Shown: positions 9,486 through 19,425, numbered from the stretch's first letter. The stretch is 38,069 nucleotides of DNA from Halopseudomonas oceani (GCF_002903165.1 NZ_PPSK01000023.1:1-38069), one strand, 5' to 3'. Numbers and translations: made by a program. The notes: generated by a model from the letters alone, not told the origin.

Positions 9486-12152
9486 ATGGCCTACCGTACT
9501 CCTCCCTTTCGCTCCTCCTTTCCGATGTTGCTGGCCAGTTCGCTGCTGTTAATACAGCCACTGAGCTCGGTAGCAGCCAATCAGGTCCAGTGCCGGCCGG
9601 CCGGCAACAGCTGGTCCTGCGAGCCGCTGCAACCCCGGGGCGAATTGCCGCCCAGACCACCACGACCGGCACCGGCCCCTGCGCCCTTGACCGACAGCGT
9701 GGTCAAGAGCGCCGATACGGCAGCGCCGCTCAGCGGCGGCCGGGCAACGCCCAGTACCGACTTTACTCGTCTGGACTGGGTTCCGCGCGAGCAGTTGAGC
9801 AGCGAGCAACAGGCAGCCATTGCGCCCTACTGCGGTGGCACCTACGTCGAGCCGGAACGCAGTGGCCGCGACGACTCCACGCCCTTTGACCAACTGCCGG
9901 TCTACGCCTCTGCCGACTCCAGCCGCTTCGAACAAGGTAACCAGACCGGCGTACTGCAGGGCGACGTGCTACTGCGCCAGGGCCGCCTGCAGGCCCGCGC
10001 CGACCAGGCCAGTTTTGATCAGGCCAACGCCCAGGCGGTACTCGAAGGCAACGTTCGCCTGCGCGATCAGGGCGTGCTGGTTTTGGGCGACAGCGCATCC
10101 ATGCGCATCGACAATGGCGAGACCCGCATCGACGGCGTGGAATACGTCGTCCACGACGCGCGCGCGCGTGGCACAGCCGAAACGCTGCGGCGCCGGGACG
10201 ACGCCGTCATCGTCATCAGCGACGGCAGCTACACCACCTGCGAGCCGGGTGAAAATACCTGGTCACTGCACGGCAAGGACATCGAGCTGGACCGTGAAAC
10301 CGGCTGGGGCGAGGCCAAGCACGTCACCTTGCGGGTCAAGGACGTACCGGTGTTCTACACCCCGTACATGTACTTCCCGATTGACGACCGCCGGCAGACC
10401 GGCCTGCTGACCCCGTCGTTCAGCTATTCGTCCGACAACGGCACCGAAATTGAAACGCCGTACTACATCAACATTGCCCCGAACTATGACGCCACCCTGT
10501 ATCCGCGTTATCTGTCTGAGCGCGGGCTGCAGATGGAAGGGGATTTCCGCTATCTGCACGACGATGACGAAGGCACCCTGACCGCCGCGTTCCTGAATGA
10601 CAGCAAATACGGCGAAAACCGCTGGTTGTATGGCTGGCAGCATGAAGGTGGGCTGAAAAGCCGCTGGAGCACCGAAGTCGATTACACCGACATCAGCGAT
10701 CCATACTACTTCCAGGATCTCGACACCGCACTCGAAGCCCGCTCCGGCACCTATGTCAACCAGCGCGCAGGCATCACCTATCGTGGCGACGGCTGGCGCT
10801 TCCAGGCAGCCGTACACGGCTATGAGCTGGCAACCATTACCTCGGTTACCCCGTACGAACGCCTGCCGCAACTGCGCCTCGATGGTGCCGACTGGCTGGG
10901 CGATACTGGCCTGCGCTTTGGCTACAACGCCGAGTACGCCTATTTTGATCGCAACCTGAGCAACGGTTTCCTGACCGGCAAGGACGGCATCCAGTTCGAC
11001 AGTGCTGGCCAGCCAATTCTGACCGCAGACGAAAACCTGGTCGGCCTGCAACGGGCAACCGGCCACCGCGTCGTGGTCAGCCCCAGCATCAGCTACCCCT
11101 GGCGCAACAGCTGGGCCTTTGTCACACCGAAAGTACGCACTCAGAGCACCTACTACGATCTGAACTTCGATTCGCGTGCCGACGGCTTCGACTACGCCGG
11201 CGCCAACAACAACCCGTCCAGCACCATTCCGGTCGCCAGCCTGGATACCGGTCTGTACTTTGATCGCGCCACCAGCTGGTTCGGCCGCAACCTGCGCCAG
11301 ACCCTGGAACCGCGGGCGTTCTACCTGTACGCCGCAGACGAGGATCAGGACGATCAGCCGCTGTTCGACACCAACCAGAACACCTTCAGCTACAGCTCGC
11401 TGTTCCGCGACAACCGCTTCAGCGGCAACGACCGGGTCGCCGACGCCAATCAGCTGTCTCTGGGTCTGACCAGTCGCGCCCTGGAAGCCAATGGCACCGA
11501 ACGCGCCCGCGCCAGTTTCGGCCAGGTGTTCTACTTCCGCGACCGCAATGTGCAACTGCTGGATACCGACGGCGTAGCACGCGACGCAGAGAAGTCCTCG
11601 TCCTCGGCCTACGCGGCCGAAGCTATGTACCAGGTCAGTGATGCCTGGCGCCTGAACGCCGACGTCATCTGGGACCCGGACGACAGCACCAGCGATGCCG
11701 GCAGCGTATTTGCCCACTATCAGCCCGAGCCCCGCAAGGTGCTGAACATGGGCTACCGCTACCGCAACAACATCAACACCTATAACGCCCTGACCGGCAC
11801 CTTCCAGCGCGACCCGGACAGCCGTATCGACCAGTCCGATCTGTCGTTCATGTGGCCGCTCAACCCGCAGTGGAGCCTGATCGGTCGCTGGCAGCATGAC
11901 TTTGCCGAGGATCGAACCCTGGAAGCCTTTGGCGGTCTTGAGTACGACAGCTGCTGCTGGAAACTGCGTGTCGTCAACCGCTACTGGGTTGACTACAACG
12001 AGTTCGAATCCGTCGCCACCGATGATGCGAACCGCGGCATCTTCCTGCAGATTGTCCTCAAAGGGCTCGGCAGCGTGAGCGGCAATGAGGTGGAAAGCCT
12101 CCTTGACGATGGTATCCCCGGTTACAGAGAGCGTGAAGATAATGCATTTTAA
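9486..12152 (+). CDS. lptD: LPS-assembly outer membrane protein LptD
   Basis: Essential beta-barrel that, with LptE, places lipopolysaccharide in the outer leaflet of the outer membrane. The start at 9486 (888 residues) yields a signal peptide (hydrophobic PMLLASSLLLIQPLSSVAA). The Pro-rich pseudomonad spacer follows at about 45-75, then the OstA/LptA-like beta-jellyroll (with RLQARADQASFDQANAQAVL and YTTCEPGENTWSLHG), then the long C-terminal barrel (LTPSFSYSSDNGTEIETPYY onward). Cysteines occur in the N-terminal part (QCRPAGNSWSCEP, TTCEPG) and as a CC pair near the end (YDSCCWKLRVVNRYW), consistent with inter-domain disulfides. An upstream extension to 9375 lacks a signal peptide and was rejected. 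The stop overlaps surA. Confidence 0.96.
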   Translation: MAYRTPPFRSSFPMLLASSLLLIQPLSSVAANQVQCRPAGNSWSCEPLQPRGELPPRPPRPAPAPAPLTDSVVKSADTAAPLSGGRATPSTDFTRLDWVPREQLSSEQQAAIAPYCGGTYVEPERSGRDDSTPFDQLPVYASADSSRFEQGNQTGVLQGDVLLRQGRLQARADQASFDQANAQAVLEGNVRLRDQGVLVLGDSASMRIDNGETRIDGVEYVVHDARARGTAETLRRRDDAVIVISDGSYTTCEPGENTWSLHGKDIELDRETGWGEAKHVTLRVKDVPVFYTPYMYFPIDDRRQTGLLTPSFSYSSDNGTEIETPYYINIAPNYDATLYPRYLSERGLQMEGDFRYLHDDDEGTLTAAFLNDSKYGENRWLYGWQHEGGLKSRWSTEVDYTDISDPYYFQDLDTALEARSGTYVNQRAGITYRGDGWRFQAAVHGYELATITSVTPYERLPQLRLDGADWLGDTGLRFGYNAEYAYFDRNLSNGFLTGKDGIQFDSAGQPILTADENLVGLQRATGHRVVVSPSISYPWRNSWAFVTPKVRTQSTYYDLNFDSRADGFDYAGANNNPSSTIPVASLDTGLYFDRATSWFGRNLRQTLEPRAFYLYAADEDQDDQPLFDTNQNTFSYSSLFRDNRFSGNDRVADANQLSLGLTSRALEANGTERARASFGQVFYFRDRNVQLLDTDGVARDAEKSSSSAYAAEAMYQVSDAWRLNADVIWDPDDSTSDAGSVFAHYQPEPRKVLNMGYRYRNNINTYNALTGTFQRDPDSRIDQSDLSFMWPLNPQWSLIGRWQHDFAEDRTLEAFGGLEYDSCCWKLRVVNRYWVDYNEFESVATDDANRGIFLQIVLKGLGSVSGNEVESLLDDGIPGYREREDNAF

Positions 12153-13431
12153 GTTGATGACGGCCCTGAGCCTGTGTGCGGGCATTTTTCTCAGCAGCAC
12201 AGCCCAGGCCGCCGTAGAGCCGCTGGACCGCGTCGCCGCGATCGTCGACAACGACGTCGTAATGGCTAGCCAGGTCGATGAGCGCATGGCCTCCGTGCGC
12301 CAGCAGTTCGCCCAGAACAATACCCCCGCGCCGACCGACAGCGAGCTACGCTCGCAGGTACTTGATCGCCTGATTCTGGAGAGCATCCAGCTGCAGATGG
12401 GCGAGCGCGCCGGCATCACCATCGATGATGCTTCCCTTGATCAGGCGGTACAGCAGATAGCCGCCCGCAACGGCGTTACTCCGGCGCAGTTCCGTGCCGC
12501 CCTGGCCCGTGATGGCATCAACTTCAGCCAGTTACGCGAGCAGATCCGCCGCGAGATGATCATCAACCGGGTGCGTCAGCGCCGGGTACGGGACAACATT
12601 CAGGTGACCGATCAGGAAGTGCGCAACTTCCTCAATTCCGAGGTTGGCAAGTATCAGACCTCGGCGGATTACCGCCTGGCGATGATCGTGCTGCCGCTGG
12701 CCGAGAACGCCAGCCCAAGCGAAGTGGAGAAGGTTGGCCGTGCCGCCACCGATATTTATCGTCAGCTGCAGAGTGGCGCCGACTTCAACACGCTGGCAGC
12801 CAGCCGCTCCGCCGGTGATACCGCGCTGGAAGGCGGCGAACTGGGCTGGCGCAAGGCTGCTCAGCTGCCGCCGCCCTTTGCCCGCGCCGTTGATGCACTG
12901 GAGATTGGTGGCGTGACCCAGCCGATGCGTTCTCCGGCCGGCATCCACATCCTCAAGCTGCTGGACCGCCGTGGTGGCGAAGGCCAGATGGTCGAGGAAT
13001 TCCACGTCCGTCATATCCTGATCAAGCCGAGCGAAATCCGCAGCGAAGGCGAAGCAGCGCAGCTGACCCAGCGCATCTATGATCGCATCAAGGCTGGCGA
13101 GTCCTTTGCCGCTCTGGCAAAAGCCTATTCGGAAGATCCGGGCACCGCACTCAATGGCGGCGACCTCGACTGGGTTACCCCGGATGCCATGACCCCCGAG
13201 TTCGGCGAAGTCATGACCACCACCCCCGAAAACACCCTGTCCCGTCCGTTCCAGACCCAATACGGCTGGCACATTCTGGAAGTGCTCGGCACCCGCAACG
13301 TCGACATGACCGACGAGATGCGTGAGCAGCAGGCTATCAATCTGATTCGCAGCCGCAAGTACGAAGAAGAACTGCAGACCTGGTTGCTGCAGATTCGTGA
13401 CGAGGCTTACGTCGAGATCAAAAACGGGTGA
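12142..13431 (+). CDS. surA: periplasmic chaperone / peptidyl-prolyl isomerase SurA
   Basis: Periplasmic chaperone for outer-membrane proteins, LptD among them, so its place after lptD makes functional sense. The ATG at 12142 overlaps the end of lptD by 11 bp and gives a signal peptide ending STAQA before [17 protein letters not shown] (429 residues). The order is an N-terminal chaperone domain, parvulin domain 1 (about 165-270, with [30 protein letters not shown]), parvulin domain 2 (about 275-385, with [37 protein letters not shown]) and a C-terminal helix. Both PPIase domains look intact. It shares GTGA with pdxA. Confidence 0.96.
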   Translation: MHFKLMTALSLCAGIFLSSTAQAAVEPLDRVAAIVDNDVVMASQVDERMASVRQQFAQNNTPAPTDSELRSQVLDRLILESIQLQMGERAGITIDDASLDQAVQQIAARNGVTPAQFRAALARDGINFSQLREQIRREMIINRVRQRRVRDNIQVTDQEVRNFLNSEVGKYQTSADYRLAMIVLPLAENASPSEVEKVGRAATDIYRQLQSGADFNTLAASRSAGDTALEGGELGWRKAAQLPPPFARAVDALEIGGVTQPMRSPAGIHILKLLDRRGGEGQMVEEFHVRHILIKPSEIRSEGEAAQLTQRIYDRIKAGESFAALAKAYSEDPGTALNGGDLDWVTPDAMTPEFGEVMTTTPENTLSRPFQTQYGWHILEVLGTRNVDMTDEMREQQAINLIRSRKYEEELQTWLLQIRDEAYVEIKNG

Positions 13432-14420
13432 ATCCGGCACGCCTGGCCATTACCGCCGGAGAACCGGCGGGCATTGGCCCCGACCTGTGCCTGATGCTTG
13501 CCCAGCAGCCCTCGCCCTGCGAGCGCGTGGTTATTGCCGACCCGCACATGCTGCGCGAGCGTGCTCAACAGCTCGGCCTGACGGTCGAGCTGTTGCCGTT
13601 TGATCCAGACGCCCTGCCCACTGCCCAGGCGGCCGGCCAGCTATGCGTGCTGCCGGTATCGCTTGGCGCGCCATGCCTGCCCGGCCAGTTGAATGCGGAC
13701 AACGCTGCCTACGTGCTGGAGACTCTGCGCCTTGCTGGCGAAGGCGCCCTAAACGGCCGGTTCGACGCCATCGTGACCGCGCCGGTACACAAGGGCATCA
13801 TCAACGAAGCGGGGGTCCCCTTTTCCGGTCACACCGAGTTCTTCGCCGAGCAGACAGCCACCGAGCAGGTGGTAATGATGCTCGCCTGCCCCGGCCTGCG
13901 CGTCGCCCTGGCCACCACGCACCTGCCACTGCGGCAGGTTGCTGATGCCATTACCGGGCCGTTGATCGAGCGCGTCGTGCGCATCCTGCACAGCGACCTG
14001 GTCAACAAGTTTGGTCTGAGCGACCCGCGTATTCTGGTCTGCGGCCTCAATCCGCACGCGGGTGAAGATGGCCACCTCGGTCGTGAGGAGCTGGATATCA
14101 TCATTCCAGCACTTGAGCGCCTGCGCAGCGAGGGCATCCAGTTGATCGGGCCATTACCGGCCGACACCCTGTTCACCCCCAAGCATCTTGATCACGCAGA
14201 TGCGGTGCTTGCCATGTACCACGATCAGGGGCTCCCGGTACTCAAGCACAAGGGCTTCGGCAACGCCGTCAACATTACTCTGGGTATGCCGATCATTCGC
14301 ACCTCGGTTGATCACGGCACCGCCCTCGACCTGGCCGGAACCGGTCAGGCCAACCCCGGCAGCCTGCAGGTTGCCATCGATACCGCCATCCAGATGATCA
14401 ACGCCCGGAGGGCTGTATGA
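13428..14420 (+). CDS. pdxA: 4-hydroxythreonine-4-phosphate dehydrogenase
   Basis: NAD-dependent enzyme of the DXP-dependent pyridoxal 5'-phosphate pathway, acting with PdxJ. Its 330 residues begin with a GTG that overlaps the surA stop (GTGA). Family segments are [13 protein letters not shown] at the N-terminus, [14 protein letters not shown], the metal-ligand region [37 protein letters not shown] (metal and phosphate ligands) and [17 protein letters not shown]. It lies in the surA-pdxA-rsmA-apaG order widely conserved in gammaproteobacteria. Its end overlaps rsmA by 4 bp. Confidence 0.96.
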   Translation: MNPARLAITAGEPAGIGPDLCLMLAQQPSPCERVVIADPHMLRERAQQLGLTVELLPFDPDALPTAQAAGQLCVLPVSLGAPCLPGQLNADNAAYVLETLRLAGEGALNGRFDAIVTAPVHKGIINEAGVPFSGHTEFFAEQTATEQVVMMLACPGLRVALATTHLPLRQVADAITGPLIERVVRILHSDLVNKFGLSDPRILVCGLNPHAGEDGHLGREELDIIIPALERLRSEGIQLIGPLPADTLFTPKHLDHADAVLAMYHDQGLPVLKHKGFGNAVNITLGMPIIRTSVDHGTALDLAGTGQANPGSLQVAIDTAIQMINARRAV

Positions 14421-15226
14421 GTCAGTTTCCCCAACACAAGGCGCGCAAGCGCTTTGGTCAGAATTTCCTGCACGACGCCGGCGTGATCGATAGCATCATT
14501 CGCTCGATCCGCCCGCGCGACACCGATCATCTGGTCGAGATCGGCCCCGGCCAGGGTGCCATCACCTCGGGCTTGCTGGCCAGCGGTGCGCGCCTTGATG
14601 TGGTCGAGCTGGACAAGGATCTGCACCCGATCCTGATGGGCCAGTTCGGTTTTCTCGATCGCTTCCGCCTGCACAAGGGCGACGCGCTGAAGTTCAACTT
14701 CCGCGAACTGGCCGCCGACGGCGAGAAGCTGCGCATCGTCGGCAACCTGCCATACAACATCTCCACGCCGCTGATGTTCCACCTGCTGGAGCAGTCGGAC
14801 TGCGTCGAAGACATGCACTTCATGCTGCAGAAGGAAGTGGTGCAACGGCTGGCTGCAACCGCCGGCATGAACCACTACGGCCGCCTCGGCATCATGGTGC
14901 AGTATCACTGCCGGGTGGAGCACCTGTTTGATGTCGGGCCCGGTGCCTTCAATCCAGCACCCAAGGTCGACTCGGCCATCGTCCGGCTGATCCCGCACGC
15001 CACCCTGCCGCACCCGGCCGATGACGTGGAAGTGCTTGAGATCCTGGTGCGCGACGCCTTCAACCAGCGCCGCAAGACCCTGCGCAACACACTCAAGTCG
15101 CTGCTCAGCACTGAAGAGATCGAAGCAGAAGGCATCGATCCGGGCACCCGTCCGGAGCAGGTCGACCTGGCCGGTTTCGTGCGCCTGGCCAACCGCCTGA
15201 CTCGCAAGCGGGCAGGCAACGCATGA
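14417..15226 (+). CDS. rsmA: 16S rRNA dimethyladenosine transferase (KsgA)
   Basis: SAM-dependent enzyme that dimethylates two adjacent adenines (A1518/A1519 in E. coli numbering) in the 3' hairpin of 16S rRNA late in 30S assembly; its loss gives kasugamycin resistance. Length is 269 residues. The N-terminal [13 protein letters not shown] motif [12 protein letters not shown] (about 40-50), motif II VVELDKD, the catalytic motif IV NLPYNIS and the C-terminal [12 protein letters not shown] are all present. GGAGG stands before the ATG, which overlaps the pdxA stop; apaG overlaps its end. No unusual residues seen. Confidence 0.97.
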   Translation: MSQFPQHKARKRFGQNFLHDAGVIDSIIRSIRPRDTDHLVEIGPGQGAITSGLLASGARLDVVELDKDLHPILMGQFGFLDRFRLHKGDALKFNFRELAADGEKLRIVGNLPYNISTPLMFHLLEQSDCVEDMHFMLQKEVVQRLAATAGMNHYGRLGIMVQYHCRVEHLFDVGPGAFNPAPKVDSAIVRLIPHATLPHPADDVEVLEILVRDAFNQRRKTLRNTLKSLLSTEEIEAEGIDPGTRPEQVDLAGFVRLANRLTRKRAGNA

Positions 15227-15606
15227 GCGGCGAGCAGCAGTACGCCGTCGAAGTGACGGTGCAGACCCGCTACCTGCCGGAACAATCCGACCCGCAGAAG
15301 AAACGCTTTGCCTTTGCCTACACTATCAGCATCCACAATCGGGGCGCGGTGGCGGCACAGCTGCTGCACCGCCACTGGCTGATCACCGACGGTAACAACA
15401 AGCAACAGCGAGTTGATGGCCCCGGCGTGGTTGGCGAACAACCCCAGGTCGAGCCGGGCGAGGCGCACACTTACACCAGCGGTTGCATGCTAGAGACGCC
15501 GGTTGGCACCATGGAAGGCAGTTATGACATGCGTGCCAGCGACGGCCACACGTTCAGCGCCAGCATTCCACGCTTTCGCCTGGCACAACCCAACGCACTG
15601 AATTGA
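15223..15606 (+). CDS. apaG: ApaG domain protein
   Basis: Small (127 residues) immunoglobulin/fibronectin-like beta-sandwich protein of the ApaG family. The biochemical role is unsettled; the gene is linked to apaH and rsmA in most gammaproteobacteria. Signature parts are RYLPEQSDPQKKRFAFAYTI, LLHRHWLITDGN, the GPGVVGEQP glycine motif, YTSGCMLETPVGTMEGSY and the closing IPRFRLAQP. It starts with ATGA over the rsmA stop. apaH follows after 15 bp. Confidence 0.95.
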   Translation: MSGEQQYAVEVTVQTRYLPEQSDPQKKRFAFAYTISIHNRGAVAAQLLHRHWLITDGNNKQQRVDGPGVVGEQPQVEPGEAHTYTSGCMLETPVGTMEGSYDMRASDGHTFSASIPRFRLAQPNALN

Positions 15607-15621
15607 TCGGTTAGTACTCCC

Positions 15622-16434
15622 ATGACCACCTACGCCGTCGGCGACATCCAGGGCTGCCTCAAGCCGCTCCAATGCCTGCTCAGCGAGGTAGGCTTCAACC
15701 CGTCCCGGGACGTGCTCTGGTCCGTCGGCGATATGGTCAACCGCGGCCCTGACTCGCTCGGTACACTGCGTTTTCTCAAGCAGCTGGACAATGCCTGCGT
15801 TGCGGTTCTGGGCAATCATGACCTGCACCTGCTGGCCGCCAGCCGCGCTGGCAGCCGCTTGCGCAAGTCCGACACCCTCAAGCCCCTGCTCAAGGCCGAC
15901 GACCGCGTCGCCCTGCTCGACTGGCTGCGCGAGCGACCGCTTGCCCACGTCGATACCGAGTTGGGATACGTCATGACCCACGCCGGAATACCGCCGATCT
16001 GGACCGTTCAGCAGACCATGGAACTGGCCGCCGAGGTGGAGACCATTCTGCGCTGTGACAAGCGCCTGCCGGACTACCTGGACGAGATGTACGGCAACGA
16101 ACCGGCACGCTGGAAACCCGGTCTCAAGGGCATCGACCGGCTGCGCGCGATCACCAATTACCTGACCCGGATGCGCTTTTGCAAACCGGACGGCACCCTG
16201 GAATTCAAATCCAAGGAGGGACTGGATACCACGCCAAAGGGTTTTGCGCCCTGGTTCCGCTACCCGCGCCGTGACCCGGATATCCAGGTAGTGTTCGGCC
16301 ACTGGGCGGCGATCGAAGGCCGCACCGGCGTGCAGGGGGTGCACGCATTGGACACCGGCTGCGTCTGGGGCGGCCGAATGACCCTGATGAACCTGGAAAC
16401 CCAAGAGCTGCACCACTGCGACTGCACGACCTGA
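15622..16434 (+). CDS. apaH: symmetrical bis(5'-nucleosyl)-tetraphosphatase
   Basis: Metallophosphatase that splits Ap4A into two ADP; in E. coli it also removes Np4 caps from RNA. Its 270 residues begin [14 protein letters not shown] (metal-binding GDIQG), followed by [11 protein letters not shown], the phosphoesterase signature [11 protein letters not shown], the MTHAGIPP histidine and the late [11 protein letters not shown] and [12 protein letters not shown] segments. The active-site set is complete. It lies 15 bp after apaG and 11 bp before glpE. The ribosome binding site is poor, so coupling to apaG is likely. Confidence 0.97.
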   Translation: MTTYAVGDIQGCLKPLQCLLSEVGFNPSRDVLWSVGDMVNRGPDSLGTLRFLKQLDNACVAVLGNHDLHLLAASRAGSRLRKSDTLKPLLKADDRVALLDWLRERPLAHVDTELGYVMTHAGIPPIWTVQQTMELAAEVETILRCDKRLPDYLDEMYGNEPARWKPGLKGIDRLRAITNYLTRMRFCKPDGTLEFKSKEGLDTTPKGFAPWFRYPRRDPDIQVVFGHWAAIEGRTGVQGVHALDTGCVWGGRMTLMNLETQELHHCDCTT

Positions 16435-16445
16435 GAGGAACCAGC

Positions 16446-16766
16446 ATGAGCGATTTCAAACGCATCGATCCACAGGCCGCCAGCCAACTGATCGCGAACA
16501 GCGCCCAACTGGTCGACATCCGCGATCCGCAAAGCTTCGACTTCGGCCACATTCCCGGTGCAGTGCGCCTGGACAACGACAACCTCGCCGACTTCGTCGC
16601 CAACGCCGACCAGCAGGCGCCGCTGATCGTTTGCTGCTACCACGGCAACTCCAGTCAGGGCGCAGCCGCCTATCTGGCCAGCATCGGTTTTGCCGACACC
16701 TACAGCCTGGACGGCGGCTTTGATCTGTGGCGGCAGACTTATCCGGAGCGAGTTAGCTGCGAGTAA
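16446..16766 (+). CDS. glpE: thiosulfate sulfurtransferase (single-domain rhodanese)
   Basis: Single-domain rhodanese of 106 residues that moves sulfane sulfur from thiosulfate to cyanide or, in cells, to thioredoxin-type acceptors. The N-terminal [19 protein letters not shown] is the rhodanese CH2A motif. The active-site loop CCYHGNSSQ carries the catalytic cysteine (the second Cys of the pair), and [11 protein letters not shown] closes the domain. The Shine-Dalgarno GAGAGGAA precedes the ATG. It is the last gene of the lptD-glpE series; the next 720 bp contain no gene. Confidence 0.94.
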   Translation: MSDFKRIDPQAASQLIANSAQLVDIRDPQSFDFGHIPGAVRLDNDNLADFVANADQQAPLIVCCYHGNSSQGAAAYLASIGFADTYSLDGGFDLWRQTYPERVSCE

Positions 16767-16836
16767 GGTTTCAGCGCGTTGCTTTTAGTCTCAACATCGC
16801 GCCGCTGTCGACTCCGCCTTTCGCCTTTTACGGCGA

Positions 16837-16872
16837 GTTAAGGGGGGGGGTGCTTGCCCAGCCCCCCTTAAC
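16837..16872. terminator. strong G/C hairpin after glpE with a G9 run
   Basis: GTTAAGGGGGG (16837-16847) pairs perfectly with CCCCCCTTAAC (16862-16872), 11 bp, around a 14-nt loop that starts with three further G (nine in all) and can pair GGG with CCC inside. It lies 70 bp after glpE. There is no T run, so if it ends transcription it does so by other means, or it belongs to the repeat element that starts two bases later. Confidence 0.55.
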
Positions 16873-16873
16873 A

Positions 16874-17040
16874 ATCCCCCGGGGCACCCGGCTACGCGGC
16901 CCTTCGGGTTCGCTGCGTTGCTCGGGCTAACGGGGGCCGGCAGAACTCGTCGCTGCGCTCCTCAAACATGCTGCCGTCCCATTTCCCGTCAGCCCTGCGC
17001 TACTCGCCCGCGTAAACGGGACGAACCCCAGTGCACACTC
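16874..17040. repeat. structured dispersed repeat, copy 2
   Basis: Second copy of the element at 5-171, ungapped relative to it. The stems are outer 16887-16890 plus 16893-16899 with 17008-17014 plus 17017-17020, middle 16924-16934 with 16985-16995, and inner 16938-16943 with 16971-16976. Outer and inner stems are identical in sequence to copy 1. The middle stem differs at four of its eleven pairs: three are compensatory double changes, and the fourth is A·C on this strand but G·T on the other. Unlike copy 1, it follows a plus-strand gene, so orientation to the preceding gene is opposite. Confidence 0.85.
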
Positions 17041-17454
17041 GCCCACCCGATCCTCAACGAAGCACTGATCCTGCGTACTGCAGGACCGCGCGATGACAAC
17101 AGCACTTGTGCGCAGCAACCAAAACCCATTCCACAACCCACACAAACAACTCGCCCGCAAGCCACGCCAGACGCGGCCTCACAATCCTGCAACAAAGTTT
17201 CCTGAGAAATCTTCTGTTGCACTGCGTATTTGCAACTATCCTGAGATCAGGCGAATCAAAAAGAGAACGTCGGTCTGCCGGCTTCCGATAAACACGGGAG
17301 CCTGCCGGATCCTCCGTCCGGCCAGTCACCGATTGGCCGCCCGGCGCCTCCGACAGACTCCTGACCATGCCCGCAGTTGCGCCTTGGGGGATTCACGCAT
17401 CAGGAAATGCCGTCGCCCGGTAAAGCGCGTCATGCGGGCTGCTGCCCGGAAGCG

Positions 17455-17484
17455 CCAGACCTCTTATCTGGTAACAGCGAGGTC
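17455..17484 (+). promoter_or_regulatory. possible RNA switch over the prkA ribosome site
   Basis: GACCTC (17458-17463) is complementary to GAGGTC (17479-17484), which contains the GAGG Shine-Dalgarno of prkA; the ATG is at 17490. An alternative hairpin CCAGA/TCTGG (17455-17459 with 17467-17471) uses overlapping bases, so the two folds exclude each other. One fold hides the ribosome site, the other frees it. Short stems; a hypothesis only. Confidence 0.35.
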
Positions 17485-17489
17485 GTGTC

Positions 17490-19412
17490 ATGAGCATATT
17501 CAGCCATTTCCAGAACCGCTTTGAAGCCACCCGGCAAGAGGAGTACAGCCTTCAGGAATACCTGGAACTCTGCAAGACTGACCCTACCGCCTACGCGACC
17601 GCTGCCGAGCGCCTGCTAATGGCCATCGGCAAGCCCGAATTGGTCGACACCTCCCTCGACCCACGCCTGTCACGCATTTTTTCCAACAAGGTCATCAAGC
17701 GTTACCCAGCCTTCGCCGACTTCCACGGCATGGAAGACGCCATCGAGCACATCGTCTCCTTCTTCAAGCACGCTGCCCAGGGGCTGGAAGAACGCAAGCA
17801 GATTCTCTACCTGCTAGGCCCGGTCGGCGGCGGCAAGTCATCGCTGGCCGAAAAACTCAAAGAGCTGATGCAGCAGGTGCCCTTCTACGCGATCAAGGGC
17901 TCGCCGGTGTTCGAGTCACCGCTCGGGCTGTTCAATGCCAGCGAAGACGGCGCCATTCTGGAGGAAGACTTCGGCATCCCGCGGCGCTACCTCAACAGCA
18001 TCATCTCGCCCTGGGCGGTAAAACGCCTGCACGAATACAACGGCGATATTTCCCAGTTTCGCGTGGTCAAGCTCTACCCCTCGGTGCTGCAACAGATTGC
18101 CGTCGCCAAGACCGAACCCGGCGACGAAAACAATCAGGACATCTCCTCGCTGGTCGGCAAGGTCGATATCCGCAAGCTGGAAGAGTTCCCGCAGAACGAC
18201 CCGGATGCCTACAGCTACTCCGGCGGTCTGTGCCGGGCCAACCAGGGCCTGCTTGAGTTCGTCGAGATGTTCAAAGCGCCGATCAAGGTCCTCCATCCGC
18301 TGCTGACCGCAACCCAGGAGGGCAACTACAACAGTACCGAAGGCATGGGGGCAATTCCGTTCAACGGCGTGATTCTGGCCCACTCCAACGAATCCGAATG
18401 GCACAGTTTCCGCAACAACAAGAACAACGAGGCGTTCATCGACCGCATCTACATCGTCAAGGTCCCCTACTGCCTGCGCGTCAGCGACGAGATCCAAATC
18501 TACGAAAAGCTGCTGACTCACAGCTCGCTGGCTAATGCCCACTGCGCACCGGACACCCTGAAGATGTTGGCCCAGTTCACCGTGCTCTCGCGCTTGAAGG
18601 AGCCGGAAAACTCCAATGTCTACTCGAAGATGCGCATCTACGACGGCGAAAACCTCAAGGACACCGACCCCAAGGCCAAGTCGATTCAGGAATACCGTGA
18701 CTCGGCGGGCGTCGACGAGGGCATGAACGGCCTGTCGACCCGCTTTGCCTTCAAGATCCTCTCCAAGGTGTTCAACTTCGATACCACCGAGGTCGCCGCC
18801 AACCCAGTGCACCTGCTCTACGTGCTGGAACAGCAGATTGAGCAGGAGCAGTTCCCCAACGACGTCAGCGAACGCTACCTGCGCTTCCTCAAGGAATACC
18901 TGGCGCCGCGCTACGTCGAATTCATCGGCAAGGAAATCCAGACCGCCTACCTGGAATCCTACAGCGAGTACGGTCAGAACATCTTCGACCGCTACGTGCT
19001 GTACGCCGACTTCTGGATTCAGGATCAGGAGTACCGCGACCCAGAAACCGGCGAGATCCTCAACCGCGCCTCGCTCAACGAGGAGCTGGAGAAGATCGAG
19101 AAACCGGCCGGCATCAGCAACCCGAAGGACTTCCGCAACGAGGTCGTCAACTTCGTACTGCGCGCCCGCGCGCAGAACAACGGCAAGAACCCGAGTTGGC
19201 TGTCCTACGAGAAGCTGCGCGTGGTGATCGAGAAGAAAATGTTCTCCAACACCGAAGACCTGCTGCCGGTCATCAGCTTCAACGCCAAAGCCTCGACCGA
19301 AGACCAGAAGAAGCACAACGACTTCGTCCACCGGATGGTCGAACGCGGCTACACCGAGAAGCAGGTGCGGCTGCTGTCGGAATGGTACCTGCGGGTGCGT
19401 AAGGCTCAGTGA
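17490..19412 (+). CDS. prkA: PrkA family serine protein kinase (YeaG type)
   Basis: A 640-residue cytosolic protein of the PrkA/YeaG family: an AAA+-like N-terminal half fused to a kinase-like C-terminal region. The Walker A loop is LGPVGGGKSSLAEKL (residues about 109-123). Other typical segments are FFKHAAQGLEERKQIL, GLFNASEDGAILEEDFGIPRRY, the acidic NQGLLEFVEMFKAPIKVLHPLL and NGVILAHSNESEW. The E. coli homologue is induced in stationary phase and nitrogen starvation. The physiological substrate is not established. The usual partners YeaH and SpoVR follow in the same direction, after a 169-bp gap with repeats. A GAGG ribosome site stands at correct spacing, possibly masked by a hairpin. I follow common usage for the symbol. 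Confidence 0.93.
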   Translation: MSIFSHFQNRFEATRQEEYSLQEYLELCKTDPTAYATAAERLLMAIGKPELVDTSLDPRLSRIFSNKVIKRYPAFADFHGMEDAIEHIVSFFKHAAQGLEERKQILYLLGPVGGGKSSLAEKLKELMQQVPFYAIKGSPVFESPLGLFNASEDGAILEEDFGIPRRYLNSIISPWAVKRLHEYNGDISQFRVVKLYPSVLQQIAVAKTEPGDENNQDISSLVGKVDIRKLEEFPQNDPDAYSYSGGLCRANQGLLEFVEMFKAPIKVLHPLLTATQEGNYNSTEGMGAIPFNGVILAHSNESEWHSFRNNKNNEAFIDRIYIVKVPYCLRVSDEIQIYEKLLTHSSLANAHCAPDTLKMLAQFTVLSRLKEPENSNVYSKMRIYDGENLKDTDPKAKSIQEYRDSAGVDEGMNGLSTRFAFKILSKVFNFDTTEVAANPVHLLYVLEQQIEQEQFPNDVSERYLRFLKEYLAPRYVEFIGKEIQTAYLESYSEYGQNIFDRYVLYADFWIQDQEYRDPETGEILNRASLNEELEKIEKPAGISNPKDFRNEVVNFVLRARAQNNGKNPSWLSYEKLRVVIEKKMFSNTEDLLPVISFNAKASTEDQKKHNDFVHRMVERGYTEKQVRLLSEWYLRVRKAQ

Positions 19413-19425
19413 CGGCTGCGCCGTA

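Larger units (their letters stand above)
16767..17489. other. 723-bp intergenic region between glpE and prkA
   Basis: No convincing gene. In order it holds a tail of glpE, a strong hairpin with a run of nine G (16837-16872), the second copy of the structured repeat (16874-17040), about 400 bp with no recognisable structure and more mixed base composition, and a possible ribosome-site hairpin immediately before prkA (17455-17484). The promoter of prkA must be here, but I could not pick sigma-70, RpoS or RpoN elements with confidence. Frames of 60-140 codons occur on both strands but lack ribosome sites and look like chance. Confidence 0.7.

Noticed and set aside
10263..12422. 719-codon open frame on the minus strand across lptD
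   Set aside because: It is the shadow of a high-GC gene with strong third-position bias. lptD on the plus strand has a signal peptide, family motifs and operon overlap; the antisense frame has none.
17041..17454. RpoN- or RpoS-type promoter for prkA
   Set aside because: I searched for TGGCA-N-TTGC and CTATACT-like elements and found only partial matches, not enough to place a promoter.
17916..19331. 471-codon minus-strand frame over prkA, and a similar 508-codon frame over the SpoVR gene (20808-22334)
   Set aside because: Both mirror well-supported genes and show repetitive Val/Leu/Asp/Gln composition without domains or ribosome sites.
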